Of a stretch of DNA of 64,000 nucleotides, positions 43,706 through 55,549 are shown one piece after another. How positions within the stretch are numbered: the first letter of the stretch is position 1; each line of letters opens with the position of its first letter. This DNA is from Tenrec ecaudatus (Eukaryota > Chordata > Mammalia > Afrosoricida > Tenrecidae): the NCBI RefSeq assembly GCF_050624435.1, contig NC_134540.1, positions 106,173,739 to 106,237,738 of the forward strand, given 5' to 3'. Position numbers and translations under genes: made by a program. The notes beneath the pieces are model-generated. The model was given only the letters and a program-made list of their open reading frames with translations, made no database searches and had not been told where the DNA came from.

Positions 43706-45200
43706 CGAAATGCTTAATTCATCCTGTGTGTGTTTCTCACTTTACCATTCCTGGGCACCAGACCCAGGAATACGATTTTCTACATTGGCCCTCTCAAGCC
43801 CACATTTCTTAATTGAGGGCAGTGAAGGTTCCCCCTTACCCCCAACTGCCACTCCCCCACCCCCCGGACACATCTCCTTTCTCTCGTGCACTCACCCCAA
43901 TCTAATCAACACTGAACTTCTTGTTTCTGAAACGCATCAAGTTCTCTTTCTTCTCCCGGCCAGGAGCAGTAGCAAATGCGAGCTGAGACACTGATTCCCT
44001 CCCCAATCCCTTTTACGGAGCCACCTCTCATTCTCCGGAGTAGGGATCGCTTCTGCAAGGAGCTACCTGCTCACTTCTTCCCCCCACCCCATGCTGTCTC
44101 TTCTCTGAGCCTGGCAGCACCTGGCAGCATAACACTCTTGCATGGCGTGAGACTGAACACTACGTTTATCTTCACATTAAATCTCTTTCTTATGCCGGGG
44201 CTTCAAAAAAAATTCATGGAAAAATGAAGCTAAAAGATCATCGGAACTTTTTAACAACATTTTAAAGCCCCCTCACATGTGTTAACTCCGTGTGGCAGGC
44301 ATCTGTTTTGAAAATCAATACCCTAAACCTCTCAGGCTATTAAATGAAGGTGGAAGAGGACTGAACAAGATACTGTAAGACAATCAGGTTAGGATTTGAA
44401 TGAATTTGAGTGAAATTTGAGAAAAATTCAGTCTAAGGGGGTCTGATCTGTGGTGAGGTGCCTCTCAATCTCCAGGTGGCACCTTCATCAAGGGAACCAC
44501 TCGTTACAATGATGGGCTCTCGGTGGTCAGTGCCCTTCGCTTGCCAGTAAGTGAAAGAAAGCTGATCCTCACCCTAGCTTTCTGTGAGGCTTGGGGCAAC
44601 GTGCGGTTGTGTAGCTGTCTGTCTGTAAGCTGTCTGGTCTTCTGGTGAGCAGAACATTGGGCAAAGGTCTTAAAAGTGCTTTGTTTGAGGGTGGTTCGTA
44701 CCTAAAACCTTCAAAATCCTCAAACGAACACCTCCATGCTCCTCAGCCTACCATGAGTGATGCTTACATCGTAATGGCTTTGCTTAGGAAGGGGGATTAC
44801 ACCTCCGTGGATGTCAGGGACCCTTAAAGGAGAATCGAAGAGGGGGGGAGGGCTGAAGTGGGGGGCAGCTGGATACTTTGCTCACCAGGTTTGAGTATTC
44901 TGAGTAAATCCTCAAGATATATTGTTTCTAACTGTGATGTCCCCCTACCCCCCCCCCCAAAAAAAAAATACTGAATATACCCTGAGCTGCCAGGAGAACA
45001 AACAAATGGGTCTGAGAAGAAATACAAGCAGAACGTGCCTCATGAGGGGGAACAGGGAGACATCTCATAGGAAAGACCAGTGACCAGAAGAGGACACCCT
45101 GGCAGGCAGAGTGAAGGGGAGGCCCTCAGCGAGGTGCATTGGGCTAGGGGCTGACACAGAGAACTCACATATAGCAATGAACATGAAGGTGGGACCGGTA
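43706..45200. other. Intergenic sequence downstream of SLC15A1
   Basis: No exon, promoter or named repeat recognised beyond short C-runs (44,946-44,960). Open frames here are short and lack domains. Confidence 0.5.
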
Positions 45201-45214
45201 TTAGGCCGGGTTGA

Positions 45215-45650
45215 CTAGAGAGAAATCCAGTGATACTCATAGACATACAAAAAGAGGCTTATATCAAGAAAGCAGCCCAGCCCAACTATACTAGTCCATG
45301 CGTCCTGCTTCAGACTCATGCAGCCACATGTCATGATGCAGACTGCAGGAAGAGCACAGGCTGGCGGGTGCAGAGCCAGGTGGATCCAAGGTCAGTGGAC
45401 ACGGTAGGCCTCTGGCAACTTTCAGGGTGGCCAGAAAGCAAACAGGTGAAGGAGCGAGAGGAAAGGGGCTCTTTTCTCTCCCAGGCACCTCCTTAGGAGA
45501 GGGCCACACCCCGAAGGAAGTACCATCACGCTGGGACCTGATTGACAGGTCTGACTCCACCCTTAGCCAGGAGTGTCCAGTTGACATAATATCTCTAACC
45601 ACCGCAGCAGCAGACCGGGCAATACTCCCTGCTCTCATATACAGGGCCAT
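45215..45650 (-). repeat. Dispersed repeat, class uncertain
   Basis: 'GGTTGACTAGAGAGAAATCC' to 'GTGTCCAGTTGACATAATAT'. A second copy lies at 62.2-63.45 kb. I recall related long repeats in other eutherians but cannot assign it to LTR or DNA class. Confidence 0.55.
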
Positions 45651-46120
45651 CACCAGAGCTGGGACAGGCTCAAAGGCAAGGAACCACTACACAGCTAATA
45701 CCTGACCACTTCTTCCCAACATAATGCTGACTGGCAGGGCCAGCGGGAGGGTTCCAGATGAAGGTCTGCACACTGGGGCTCAGGAGCCCCGTGTACCTCT
45801 ATAGGTACATACATGTGGCTTTGAAGTAAAAGTCAAAAATTTTAAAGGATTTTATTCAGATAATGGTGATTTCATTTGTGTGTGTGTGGATATATATTAT
45901 TAATTGGGAGTTAATACATATATCATTCCATAGTTCAATCACATCAAGAAGAATTGTAAAATTGCTATCACGACCAGTTTCCAAACATTCTTTTTCTTCC
46001 TGGACTCTTTGATATCATCTCCCTACCACCACCACCACCACTGTACCACCCCGCTCACCCCCCCCAAAAAAAACCCTTATTCTACTTGCTGTTTCTATAG
46101 GTTCATCAATCGTGGGTTTC

Positions 46121-46435
46121 TTTTTTCTTTTAATCATTTTATTAGGGGCTCATACAACTCTTATCACAATACATACATACATCAATTGTGTAAAGCACAT
46201 CTGTACATTCATTGCCCTCATCATTCTCAAAACATTTGCTCTCCACTTAAGCCCCTGGCATCAGCTCCTCATTTTTTCCCCCTCCCTCCCTGTTCCACCT
46301 TCCCTCATGAACCCTTGATAATTTATAAACTATTATTTTTTCATATCTTGCCCTGTCCGACATCTCCCTTTACCCACTTTTCTGTTGTCCGTCCCCCAGG
46401 ATGGAGGTCACATGTAGATCCTTGTAATCACTTTC
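46121..46435 (-). mobile_element. LINE (L1-type) tail with perfect 14-bp target duplication
   Basis: CAATCGTGGGTTTC is at 46,107-46,120 and 46,436-46,449. The complement starts 'TTAATCATTTTATTAGGGGC'. The cleavage site on the + strand reads TTTC/A, close to the L1 endonuclease preference. Confidence 0.92.
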
Positions 46436-46679
46436 CAATCGTGGGTTTCATAGACTGAAAAACAGAAAAATCACGTAACACAACTTCAAGAGGTTGACCC
46501 CAGTGACATCACACCTCTGAGATATACCCTAATAAGAACAAAGAAAAAGAAAACAAAAATACAAAAAATGTTGTAAACCAGATCGGGTCCAGTGTGCATC
46601 AGAGGGGGTGATCAGCTGGCAAAGTATTAATGACTCAAATCAGATACATGCCTTTGGTCTTCTCTTCCTTTGATTATTT

Positions 46680-46800
46680 ATTTATTAATTTATTTATTTA
46701 AATCATCAGGTTGGAGGCTCTTACAGCTCTTATCACAATCCATACATACATCCATTGAGTTAAGCACATGTGTACATATGTTGCCATCATCATTTTCAAA
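46680..46800 (-). mobile_element. LINE tail fragment
   Basis: 'GGAGGCTCTTACAGCTCTTA' to 'GCCATCATCATTTTCAAAAC', followed directly by an LTR-derived array. Confidence 0.75.
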
Positions 46801-47055
46801 ACACATCCTTATCACATTCCTTATCTTTCTTAGAACAATTTCAACTTCTTTATTACCTTCTCCATCACATCATCACATCCTTATTACATTTCTTATCACA
46901 TTACTCCTCACATTTCTCTCAACATCTTTGCCACACCCTCATCGCATTTTATCACATTCCTTATCCTTTCTTCATCACATCCTCATCACATCCTCATCAC
47001 GTTCCTTATCCTTCTTTACTGGTTTGGGGGCATACTCAGTTTTCTGACTCAGTCT
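46801..47055 (-). repeat. LTR-derived degenerate tandem array
   Basis: Repeated 'CATCCTCATCACATTCCTTAT' type units. The complement 'GATAAGGAATGTGATGAGGA' plus 'GTTGAAATTGTTCTA' also occurs once in the LTR at 51.2 kb, so this is an expanded U3 segment of that family. Confidence 0.7.
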
Positions 47056-47216
47056 GACTTGAGCTTGCACAAACTTAACTCCTTCCTTACTTCTGCTTGG
47101 GTCTGCCTAACAATTCTAGTTTTGTTTGCAATAAAAGTAACCCTAGGCCTAGTCAGTGGGTTTTTGAAATTGGAAACTGGGGTGATTAGGGTACACATTA
47201 GGTTTTTTTAGTTTAA

Positions 47217-48037
47217 TTAGGATGGCTCGTGGTGACTTGCCAATCTGGGTGTACTAATATCCCAGACTTCAGGAGACACCTCGGGTAACAAGTGGCTGAC
47301 TGGGGGTGGGGATGAGGTTGTGGAGGTGGCCTGACTTAAGAGAGCGATAAAGGGGAGAGTGTTGCTGGAGAAGGAGATAGTAGCATGTAACTTGGTTAAA
47401 ATATCCCTTCCCATCAACGGAACAGGGCATGAGGGGATAACCAAAAAGGAGTGAGAAAATGGGAGTTGATTAAATTGGCAAAAGAGAGGTTCTGTCTTCT
47501 GCGGAGTGGAGGGGGCCCCATCTATTCCCATAACCGAGACCTGGGAAGGGGAAGTAGGGCCTGAGTGAGAGGGCAAAATGGAGAAGGTAGCCCGCTACCT
47601 GGAGCACGACCCTGGGCTCAGCGAGGGTGACCAGAGTCGAGGAGCCAGGGCCACTTCAGTTGTCTGCCAATCCCAGGAGCTCAAGTACTGGAAGATCCCG
47701 GGGCCCAGCTCCTCCGCATGGAGATGCTGAGGGCGGGGCCGAACCGGGCAATCCGATTTTCAGTGACCTGACTGCTTACATTGGGGGAAAGGTCGGGTTG
47801 GAGGTCTGGGGTTAGGGCAGGAATTGGCCCAGTGGCCACTTTTTCCTCACTTGAAGCAGGCACCTGGGGGTGTTTGCTAACCCCCCCCTTAGGGGGTCGA
47901 TGTGGTGGAGCCGAGCCACCTGCCAGTCTCAGGGCGGCCACCAAGGCTTGTGTCTGGAGGCTACCCTTTTGCTGGAGTCTGGCCTGGCGGGCAGCCTCAG
48001 CCGTCTCCTCTCGAGTATTAAAAACTTTAAAAGCCAT
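47217..48037 (-). pseudogene. ERV nucleocapsid/protease remnant
   Basis: 48,037-47,681 is an open stretch with basic and proline-rich residues. A D-S-G triplet near 47,640-47,632 may be the protease active site, followed by a stop. 47,576-47,217 contains the protease C-terminal 'MGRDILTKL' motif. The parts are in different frames. Confidence 0.7.
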
Positions 48038-48083
48038 TTTTATCAGGCCTTGGATGGGAGTTTCAGGGCCATCCTCAGCCTTT

Positions 48084-49072
48084 TTAACTTTTTCTGATGT
48101 CGGGTGCTGATTGGGAAATGAAATGGGAAGCTAGGACTGTGGCCCCATTTCTGGATCCTGGGTCTAGCCTGGTCAAATGAACCAGGGCTTCCTGCAGCCT
48201 GTTCAGGAAGAGAGCAGGGTTTTCATCTGCCTGTTGGGTAACTTCCCTGAGTTTATCATAGTTAACCACCTTATTAGAAACTGCTTCCACTCCTCGGAGG
48301 AGATCCCTGAGCATGAGGTTCCTGTGGGGAATGTTGGTGCCCTGCCCTATTTGATAGTTCCACTTGGGGTCCTCCCTGGGGATGGCATGCTCTCCCAAGG
48401 GGACAGTATTGTCTGTAACATGGTCCCGGTCGGCCTGTTGCCTGCCTGCGTCCGTTAATCCGGCACGTTCATCCGGGTTTAGTGTGGAAGCTAAAATGAC
48501 CTGTACATCATGCCAGGTTAAATAAGGGTTAAGTATTGAAATTCTTTTATAAAGTGGGAGGATACAGGAGAGGGCTCTGGCAGAGGAGTGGGGGGAGGCT
48601 GCACACGTGCTGGGGAATGTGGAGATGGCTTTACAGCAGGAGACATAGCTGGAGGAGAATGAGATGGGGGTGGAGGAGGCGCACTGAGGAGTTCGGGCGG
48701 CTCTTTGAGACCTAGGGGGTGGGGGTGGTACTGGTTTGGAGGTCTGCGCTAAGAGGATTTGGTGGGTGGAACAGTGGCTACAGAGCTCGGGGTGGGAATG
48801 CAAGTCCCAAAAAGCCTGCACATAGGGCATCTCAGAACCCTTACCAGTACACTGGCAAAAATTGCTCAGGGCCTGAAGAAGGGTGAAATCAAAAGTGCCA
48901 GTCAGGGGCCAATGTGACTGGTTGTTTAATTTGTACTGAGACCAAGCGGTCTGGGAAAGAAAAAGGAGCTTTTTTCTTTCATAAGATCTGAGAATATCCC
49001 AATTTGGAAAGATTTGTTTAACAGGCAGCCTAGGGGAGAATCGGGGTCAATTTTGGATTGGTTTGTTCCCAT
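48084..49072 (-). pseudogene. ERV gag remnant (matrix to capsid)
   Basis: A matrix-like start (M-G-T-N-Q-S, with glycine at position 2) is at 49,072. A stop and a frame change near 48,950 separate it from a 248-codon open frame (48,830-48,084). That frame carries a proline-rich stretch and then a gammaretroviral capsid with 'LNPDERAGLTDAGRQQAD' and a C-terminal major-homology-type region. It is inactive as a full gag because of the frameshift. Confidence 0.82.
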
Positions 49073-49447
49073 GGTGAGTGGAAACGCAGTGTTTTGGCTC
49101 TAGGTCAAGAAGGGAAATGGAGTCGGTAGGAGGCTAGGTGAGCGTCCTCAAGTAGCACCCTCCGGCCAATAAATGGAGCGAGAGAGACTGGGAAAAACGT
49201 CTTTTTACCCAAGCCCTCTCCCTATGACTCCAGGAGTCGGGATAATGGGAAGTGATTCCAGCACGGCCGTGACTTTGGAGGAACGCCTTGGATGGGACAT
49301 AACGAGCTAGAGCCATTGGAATTAAAGAAAACTCACCACAGGAGGTCAGGCCGCTATAAGGAAAAAAATAGCGGTTGGCGGTCAAGTGGCCCCCGGTTGG
49401 GGAGAGGGGGGCTCAGGACCCCTGCTAAAGGGTGAGCCACACTCCTC

Positions 49448-49465
49448 TTTCGGGTTTCAGTACCA
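49448..49465 (-). promoter_or_regulatory. Primer-binding site resembling tRNA-Phe
   Basis: The 18 bases agree at 14 positions with the complement of the tRNA-Phe 3' end. All four differences are transitions. It lies 4 nt after the LTR end, as expected. Confidence 0.65.
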
Positions 49466-49469
49466 TAAT

Positions 49470-49848
49470 TGTTAGGTAAACTGAGGCACAAAACGAAAGG
49501 ATGGACCATACTCGCCGAGAACTGATTAAAAAGCAGGTTTTATTAGGGACAAGTGGACGGGTTCAACAGCCTACGGTAAAGTGAAACTGTGGAAGCCGTG
49601 CCAGGGGAGCGCTTGAGGGATTTTTTTAAATAACCATCCCCCCGTTGAAGCTTCTGGAGAGTTGACGTAAGGTGCGGTTTTGCTCAGTGGGGTTTACGTG
49701 ACTGCTCGTTGTACCAGGTCAGTCTGTTCTGGTTCTAGGAACAATGATATGGACAGTCTGTGCTTTTAGAGGGTGCAGTTGCTCCCAGAACTAACTCATC
49801 TCTGAGAAACTCAGTCTGGGGGAAGGGTGTCCATGCTTTTACCAGACA
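49470..49848 (-). repeat. 5' LTR of the class I ERV
   Basis: It starts TGTCTGGTAAAAGCATGG and ends ...CCTAACA. It contains a TATA-like TTATTTAAAAAAA (about 49,625-49,640, minus strand) and an AATAAA at 49,544-49,539. Length 379 bp. Confidence 0.75.
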
Positions 49849-50885
49849 ATCTGTACCAGTGTACATGCTGTGGTCTAACCAGATTTTTAAGGTCGAATTG
49901 GGGTCATGAGAGTGTGTGTGTGGGGTAGCATTGAAGAACTAGAGGAAACTTGTGTTTCATCAGTGCTATACTGTACCCTGACTGGTTCGTCTCTTCCTTG
50001 TGACCCTTCTGGCAGTGGATGTCCAATTGTTTACAGATGGGCTTTAGGTCTCCATTCTTCCCTCCCCCCCATTCACATCAATATGATTTTTTGTTCTTTG
50101 ATGCCTGATACCTGATCCCACTGGCACCTCGTGATCACACATGGCATGCTTCTTCCATGTGATCTTTGTTGCTTCTCATCTAGATGACCACTTGTTTATC
50201 TTCAAGCCCAGACTATATCTTTTGATAGCCAGGCCCCATCAGCTTTCTTCACCACATTTTCTTATTAACCCATTTTGTCTTCAGCAATTGTGTTGGGAAA
50301 GTGAGTGAGCATCACAGAATGCCGGATTATTAGAACAAAGTGTTCTTGCATTGAGGGAGTACTTGAGTCAAGGCCCAACTTCCATCTGCTGCCTTAATAC
50401 TTAACGTATAAGTATATTCACATAGATCTATTTCCCTATCATTATATATAAATATATTTATCATTATATATAAATGTATTTACATATGTACATGCCTGTA
50501 TTTAGACCTTTATAAATGTCCTTTGCCACGTAGCTCTTTCCTCTGTTTCCTTTTACTTTCCTCTTGTCCCACTATCATGTTCAGTCTTCAATTGGGTTTC
50601 AGCAATTCCCCTCAGCTACATTGCCCTTGATCAAGCCCCACCAGGCATCCTATACCCTCCTTGCCTTCAATTTTAGATCACTTGTTGTTCACTTGTCCCT
50701 GGGTTTGTTAACAACCCCCTTTCTTTCCCCCACCTCCTCCCGGAACCATCAGACCCATTATTTTCTCCTCAGGATTGTTTATCCTGATCTTATCTAGATA
50801 GCCACGCAGAGATAATAATAAATACAAAAACAAGACAAAGCAAAGCAAAACAACAAAAACCAACAACAATAAAAAAGGAAAGCCT
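49849..50885 (-). mobile_element. LINE (L1-type) 3' UTR segment abutting the ERV LTR
   Basis: It includes the modules seen at 59.2 kb (CCAGTGTACATGCTGTGGTC, TATATCTTTTGATAGCCAGG) and extends further upstream to 50,885. Its 3' end is missing at the LTR junction. Confidence 0.75.
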
Positions 50886-51125
50886 ACAAATACTTCAAGG
50901 TCTGTTTGTTGACTTTAGGAGTGTTTTCCAGTCAAGTTTGATGGGGCACCATGCCCTGACTCCAAAGTCTATTTTTGGCATTCCCCAGAGACTTTGCTCC
51001 CCTTGCTGCTCTGTTGCATGCCCTTACTGTTTCACCCCAGTGTGGTGGAGTCAGATCAGGCACAATTCCCACACTGTGTCTCCAGGGTTGTCCTCCATAG
51101 CGCTATGGGTCAGTGAGTGACGTCA

Positions 51126-51636
51126 TGTATCATGGTGGAGCCGGCCCTATGGTCCTCTCTGCGCATTGTCTGCTCTGAGCAGGAATATGGTCCTTGGGGG
51201 TTGGTGGACCAGGATGTGTTTCACTCGCTCTCCTTCCTGTGATAAGGAATGTGATGAGGAAGTTGAATTGTTTGGGCGATGAGGAAGTTGAAATTGCTCT
51301 AGGGTTGCAATAAGAACAGAAGAAAACAGAATGACCCCAAACTTGTGTAAAGAACACACAGGTTCAGCTTAACTGTACAAGGGTTTGCTTCCATATCCTG
51401 CAGCTTCGTAGAAAAACTCCACGCTGGTTCAAGCTAAACGATTGCGCAAGATTCTGCATTCTTTCTGTGTGACCCAGTGAATTGTAGGCCTATAAAATCT
51501 TGTCCCCAGTCGAAGCTTGGGGTCCACACCCTGCACTCAACAGAGTCTGGTCTGGTCCCTCAGTGCTGAGTCTGGGTCTGGACCCAATAAATCTTTTAAA
51601 CTATACTCGGTCTCTGCACGTTTTGTTTATTCAACA
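51126..51636 (+). repeat. Solo LTR, class I ERV type
   Basis: Starts TGTATCATGGTGGAGCC and ends TTTATTCAACA. TATAAAA at 51,491-51,497 and AATAAA at 51,586-51,591 are correctly spaced. No internal region was recognised on either side and no flanking duplication was found. Confidence 0.75.
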
Positions 51637-51639
51637 ACC

Positions 51640-53590
51640 TGCTTACATTTCCTTCTTCATTTACTTCTCTGTGCTCTGATCAGACGGACCCCTCTCCCTG
51701 AGCTGTCGCTTCAGTGCTGTCTTCTGAAGTGCAGTCTTTGGCAGTGGGGATGGTGGGGGGCTTCCACCTAGTTGGGATTAGGGCCAGCCTTGCAGACCTC
51801 TCTATTGGTTCACTGCTTCGTGCAGGTATGTTGCATTCATGTCTGGGCACACTGGGTTGATGTCTGGTCCCTCTTTCCCTCTCCTGTGGAGATATAAACA
51901 ATACCCTCCCCTTGGATGGGTTAATGCCCTGTTCCCTCACTACCCATGTCTTTTTTTTTCTTCCCTTCTTTCTTTCCCCCTCCTTTTTAGTTGGCTGCCA
52001 TATGTATCCCTGGATTGGGTCTGGCCCCTGCCATCAGATCTGTGACTTCTGACAAGGACAAATGTCGGTTGGGGTAGGTAGAAGAGAGGCCCGGGCCATA
52101 TCGATTACCCCCACTTTCTGCCCTTTGCTCGGCCTTCACATTGGATGTTTCATGTCCTTTTCCAAATTCTAGGCTGAACTAGAAGGCTGTAACTGGAAGG
52201 GTGCACAGGGCATGGTGGTTCCAGTACAATTCAGCACGAGCTGGGGACAGCAGAGGAAACACCCAGAAATGAACTGCTTGCGTTAGAAATGGCAGAGCTT
52301 CATGACTTGTACTTAAAATCTAGAATAATTTGTGAAGTGTTTATAGTGTGCAGATGAATGGTTTTCCTGTCAGCCTGTTCTCATTTTAATCCCACCTAAC
52401 CTCTAATTCTTTTTCATGTGGTGTGTGTTCTTTATTTCTTTAAGGGTAGGAAAATATTAATTTGGGTGTCTATTTTAGACTCTTAAAAATTGCTCTAGTA
52501 AATTTATACACAAGTTCGGTTCAGTTGGCTGTTCGAGTCATAGATTTTTTGAGTCACAGTTTTTGTCATACCCTCTGGGAGTCATTTGGAAGCCTCAAGT
52601 TTTAGATGAGAGCGGCAGTTAACATTTCTAGAACATTTACTCTTGCTAAGCACGCTGCCGCATTTAGCATACAAGCCTGTGGTCCTTTGTGAATGCCTTT
52701 TGATGCTGGTTACTGCCATTGTCCCCATTCCACAGAGGAGCAAACAAGCACAGAGAGACCAGCAAACCTTCCTGGGGCCACACATTTCACAAGAGGTGTG
52801 GCTGGAATTCACTCCGAACATCTGGCTTTCAAATCAGAGCTCCTAACTCCTACACACACCTGCTGCTCTATTTCCCGTGTTTAATGGATGATAAAACTGA
52901 CCTGACTTTAATAATCCTTAGAACAATGCTAGAAGGAAGGATCACTTTGAAGATTGTAACGCTAAGGAGTAACCAGTTTAGTAGGCTGGCCACGCCCATA
53001 AACAGGAAGAGCTTCAAGAGCTTGTGGGGGAAATGGAATAAAGGATAATGGGATGTTTCCATGAACTTTTTGGAAGCCCCTCATACTTAACAACAGACTC
53101 AACAACCAGGATTTGAACCCTTGGGCAACACTGTCTCCTTTACATGCTGCACATTGCAAATGCATGATAGTTGGGGCCACATACTGGGGTCCAAGGCCAA
53201 GGGCAAGGTAAAGTGAGGGCGGTAGAGCTTCAGAGAAGAAATTGTCCATGTGAAAGCCAGGAAGGATATCCCATGGCCTTCTAGAAGGATAGGATGGATT
53301 GGGCAATGGTGAGAAGAAGCCGGTCAACCTCATTTTCAAAATAATGAACACCTTGGCCATCTGAGAGGGACTCGGGACCTCCTTGTTGATTCTGTAATAA
53401 TCGGAACCTCTGTGGCTACCTGCTCTGTGGATCTGACTTTAAACCACCCACTGGCGATGGGCATCCCAATGAGTCACTCCTCCAGCAAAGCCACAGTGAT
53501 TTGCAATGAAGTTCTTCGTGCATGCGGCCAGGGTTCTGCCTGGAGGGCCATCTTGCATTGCAGAGAGGGGAGGGATGGAGAGGGTTTGAG
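51640..53590. other. Intergenic, nothing recognised
   Basis: No element or exon named. A short pyrimidine-rich run lies at 51,950-51,990. Confidence 0.4.
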
Positions 53591-53595
53591 GCAGA

Positions 53596-54374
53596 TGTGG
53601 GGTACCAGCCCCCAGTCAAATGGGTCCAAGGAGCGGTTGTCCAATTAAGGGGTAAAATTAAAGAGACATCAGACAAGATAAGACATGCAATTGTTCACCT
53701 CCCAGCTGGTCATGATCTCAGCAGCCAGGTCCATGCAGAGAGAGCAAATATATTTCCAATCACGGCTTATATAAACTTAGGGGATGTGCAAGCCCCCCTA
53801 ATTAAATCATAAAAGGAAGGGGTTGTACCATAAACATACATACAATAGGAGGGGGACAAACTAGAAGTGTACATTCAATAGGAAAGGGGGGGGCACTAAG
53901 GCAGTGGTTCTCAACCTGTGGGTCAAGACCCCTTTGGGGGTTGAATGATCCTTTCACAGGTTGCTTGATTCATAACAATAGCAAAATTATAGTTATGAAG
54001 TAGCAACAAAAATAATTTTATGGTTGGGGTCACCAAAACATGAGAAACTGTATGAAAAGGTCATGGCATTAGGAAGGCTGAGAACCACTGCACTCAGGGT
54101 ATCCATGTGACAAGATAAGCAGACTCTAAAGTCAAGAAGGCAGCCTAACCTGGATCCTCCTTAAGTTGGCTTGACCTTGTCATTAGGCTCTCCTTCAGGG
54201 GAGCAATCCACTATCTTTGTCATCAGGGATTGGGCCCCACGTAGGATGGGTCAGTCTATGGGGTCTGATTGCTCTGGATGACTGCTAACCCCCAGGGAGA
54301 TAACCTGTGAGCAGTTGACCTCCAAGTGAATAGTCCTTGACCATGTGTTAGCAAGCAGCACCTTAGGTTTGGCA
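53596..54374 (-). repeat. LTR (same family as 62.6 kb), interrupted by SPIN
   Basis: On the minus strand it starts TGCCAAACCTAAGGTGCTG and ends near GGTACCCCACA. It aligns by eye with the plus-strand LTR at 62,612-63,285 over most of its length ('GCTTGCACATCCCC' and 'TTTATATAAGCC' shared). A SPIN copy splits it at 53,902-54,090. Confidence 0.75.
53902..54090 (+). mobile_element. SPIN-like hAT MITE with 8-bp target duplication
   Basis: Ends CAGTGGTTCTCAACCTGTGG and GCTGAGAACCACTG. Flanks CACTAAGG and CACTCAGG agree at 7 of 8 positions. It is inserted into the minus-strand LTR. Confidence 0.92.
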
Positions 54375-54689
54375 TGTAATATGGGGGGACAACCTGGAGA
54401 ATAACCTTTCTGTTTCCCACAGGGAAAGGTAAAGCAAAGCCTCAGAAGGAGGAGTGGCCAAGCTGGAGAGGAAAGGCGGGCAGAGAGGCCCATGGGCTAC
54501 AGCACAGGGAGGCTGAGTGTGCGCCGGCTTGTTTTCCAGTGCAAGGTGTGTTTGTCTTTCCTCCTCTGTGCTCACTCCTCCTGCGCTGACCTTTTGCATA
54601 ATTGTTGGCTCCACCTGCACACAGACCTCAGAATCAGACTGATACGAAGCACCTCATAGATCCAGCCAACAGCTTCTTGATCCAAAAAC

Positions 54690-55310
54690 CAAAGCTGGAG
54701 TCACTGCCGTTGAGTCCATCCCGAATCATGTCAACCCTGGAGTAGAGGGTAGAAGAGTTTCCAACACTGTAACTTTATCGGAGTAGAAAGCTCCATCTAT
54801 CTCCCTCCCCAGACCTATGCCTTCTCAAAAAACACCAGCAGCAGTACGACCGGTTTTTACTGAGCTGACTCTGACTCACGATGGCCTCATGTGCGTCAGA
54901 CCAGAACTACACTCCTTAGAGTTGTCTGTGGCTGAGTTTTCAGAAACAGATTGCCAGGCCTTTCTTCCAGAGCCCTTGTGGGTGAACTTGAACCTCCAAC
55001 CTTGACTCGGTGGCAACAGTCCCTCAAAAGAAGGCTGGATGCAAACAGCATGGCTACCTGCAGGCCTGGTCAGCATCCTGAAACAAAGGGAAACGTGTGC
55101 ACCAATCCTGACGTGTGGCTTGATGGAGGGGCTTGCAGTGGTATTTGGAAAGCTCAAAATGGCTACCTGTCTCAAAACCACAAGCACACACACTGTGTGG
55201 AAACCATCCTGACTCACCAAGACATATAGGATCTCTGACTATGGATCTTTCCAGGGACAGACAGCCCCATTCATGAGGAGCAGCTAGAAGCGCTAAACCA
55301 CCAAGCTTAC
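54690..55310 (-). repeat. Three AfroSINE pieces
   Basis: 54,690-54,820 (GGAGTCACTGCCGTTGAGTC), 54,850-55,010 (CAGATTGCCAGGCCTTTCTT) and 55,185-55,310 (AAACCATCCTGACTCACCAA). All are divergent. Confidence 0.65.
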
Positions 55311-55316
55311 CCATTA

Positions 55317-55540
55317 GTGGGAGCCCTGGTGGAGCTGTGGTTATGTATTGGGCTGCTAATCACAAGGTCAGCAGTTCAAAACCACCAGCTGCTCTACCAG
55401 AGAAGGACAGGGCTGACTTTCTATTCGTTTAGTCTCTAAAGAGTTATTCTCGGAAACCCACGGGGACAGTTTTACTCTGTCCTACAGGGTCTTTATCTGT
55501 CTGAATCAACTCAAGGGCAGTGAGTTTTTGCCATTAGCAG
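55317..55540 (+). repeat. AfroSINE
   Basis: 'GGGAGCCCTGGTGGAGCTGT' head, 'GGTCAGCAGTTCAAAACCAC' and 'CTGAATCAACTCAAGGGCAG' tail. Confidence 0.88.
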
Positions 55541-55549
55541 CCTGATGCC

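Larger units (their letters stand above)
47200..49848 (-). mobile_element. Endogenous gammaretrovirus-like (class I) fossil: LTR, primer site, gag, pro; no RT or env seen
   Basis: Reading on the minus strand: LTR 49,848-49,470; primer-binding site 49,465-49,448; gag start near 49,072; capsid frame 48,830-48,084; nucleocapsid/pro remnants to 47,217. Polymerase, envelope and a 3' LTR are not found, so it is truncated. Frames are broken in several places, so it cannot produce an intact polyprotein. An old genomic copy, described as found. Confidence 0.85.

Noticed and set aside
48084-48830. 248-codon frame as a host gene
   Set aside because: The capsid-like motifs, LTR and primer site next to it show an endogenous retrovirus. 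There is no sign of host exons.
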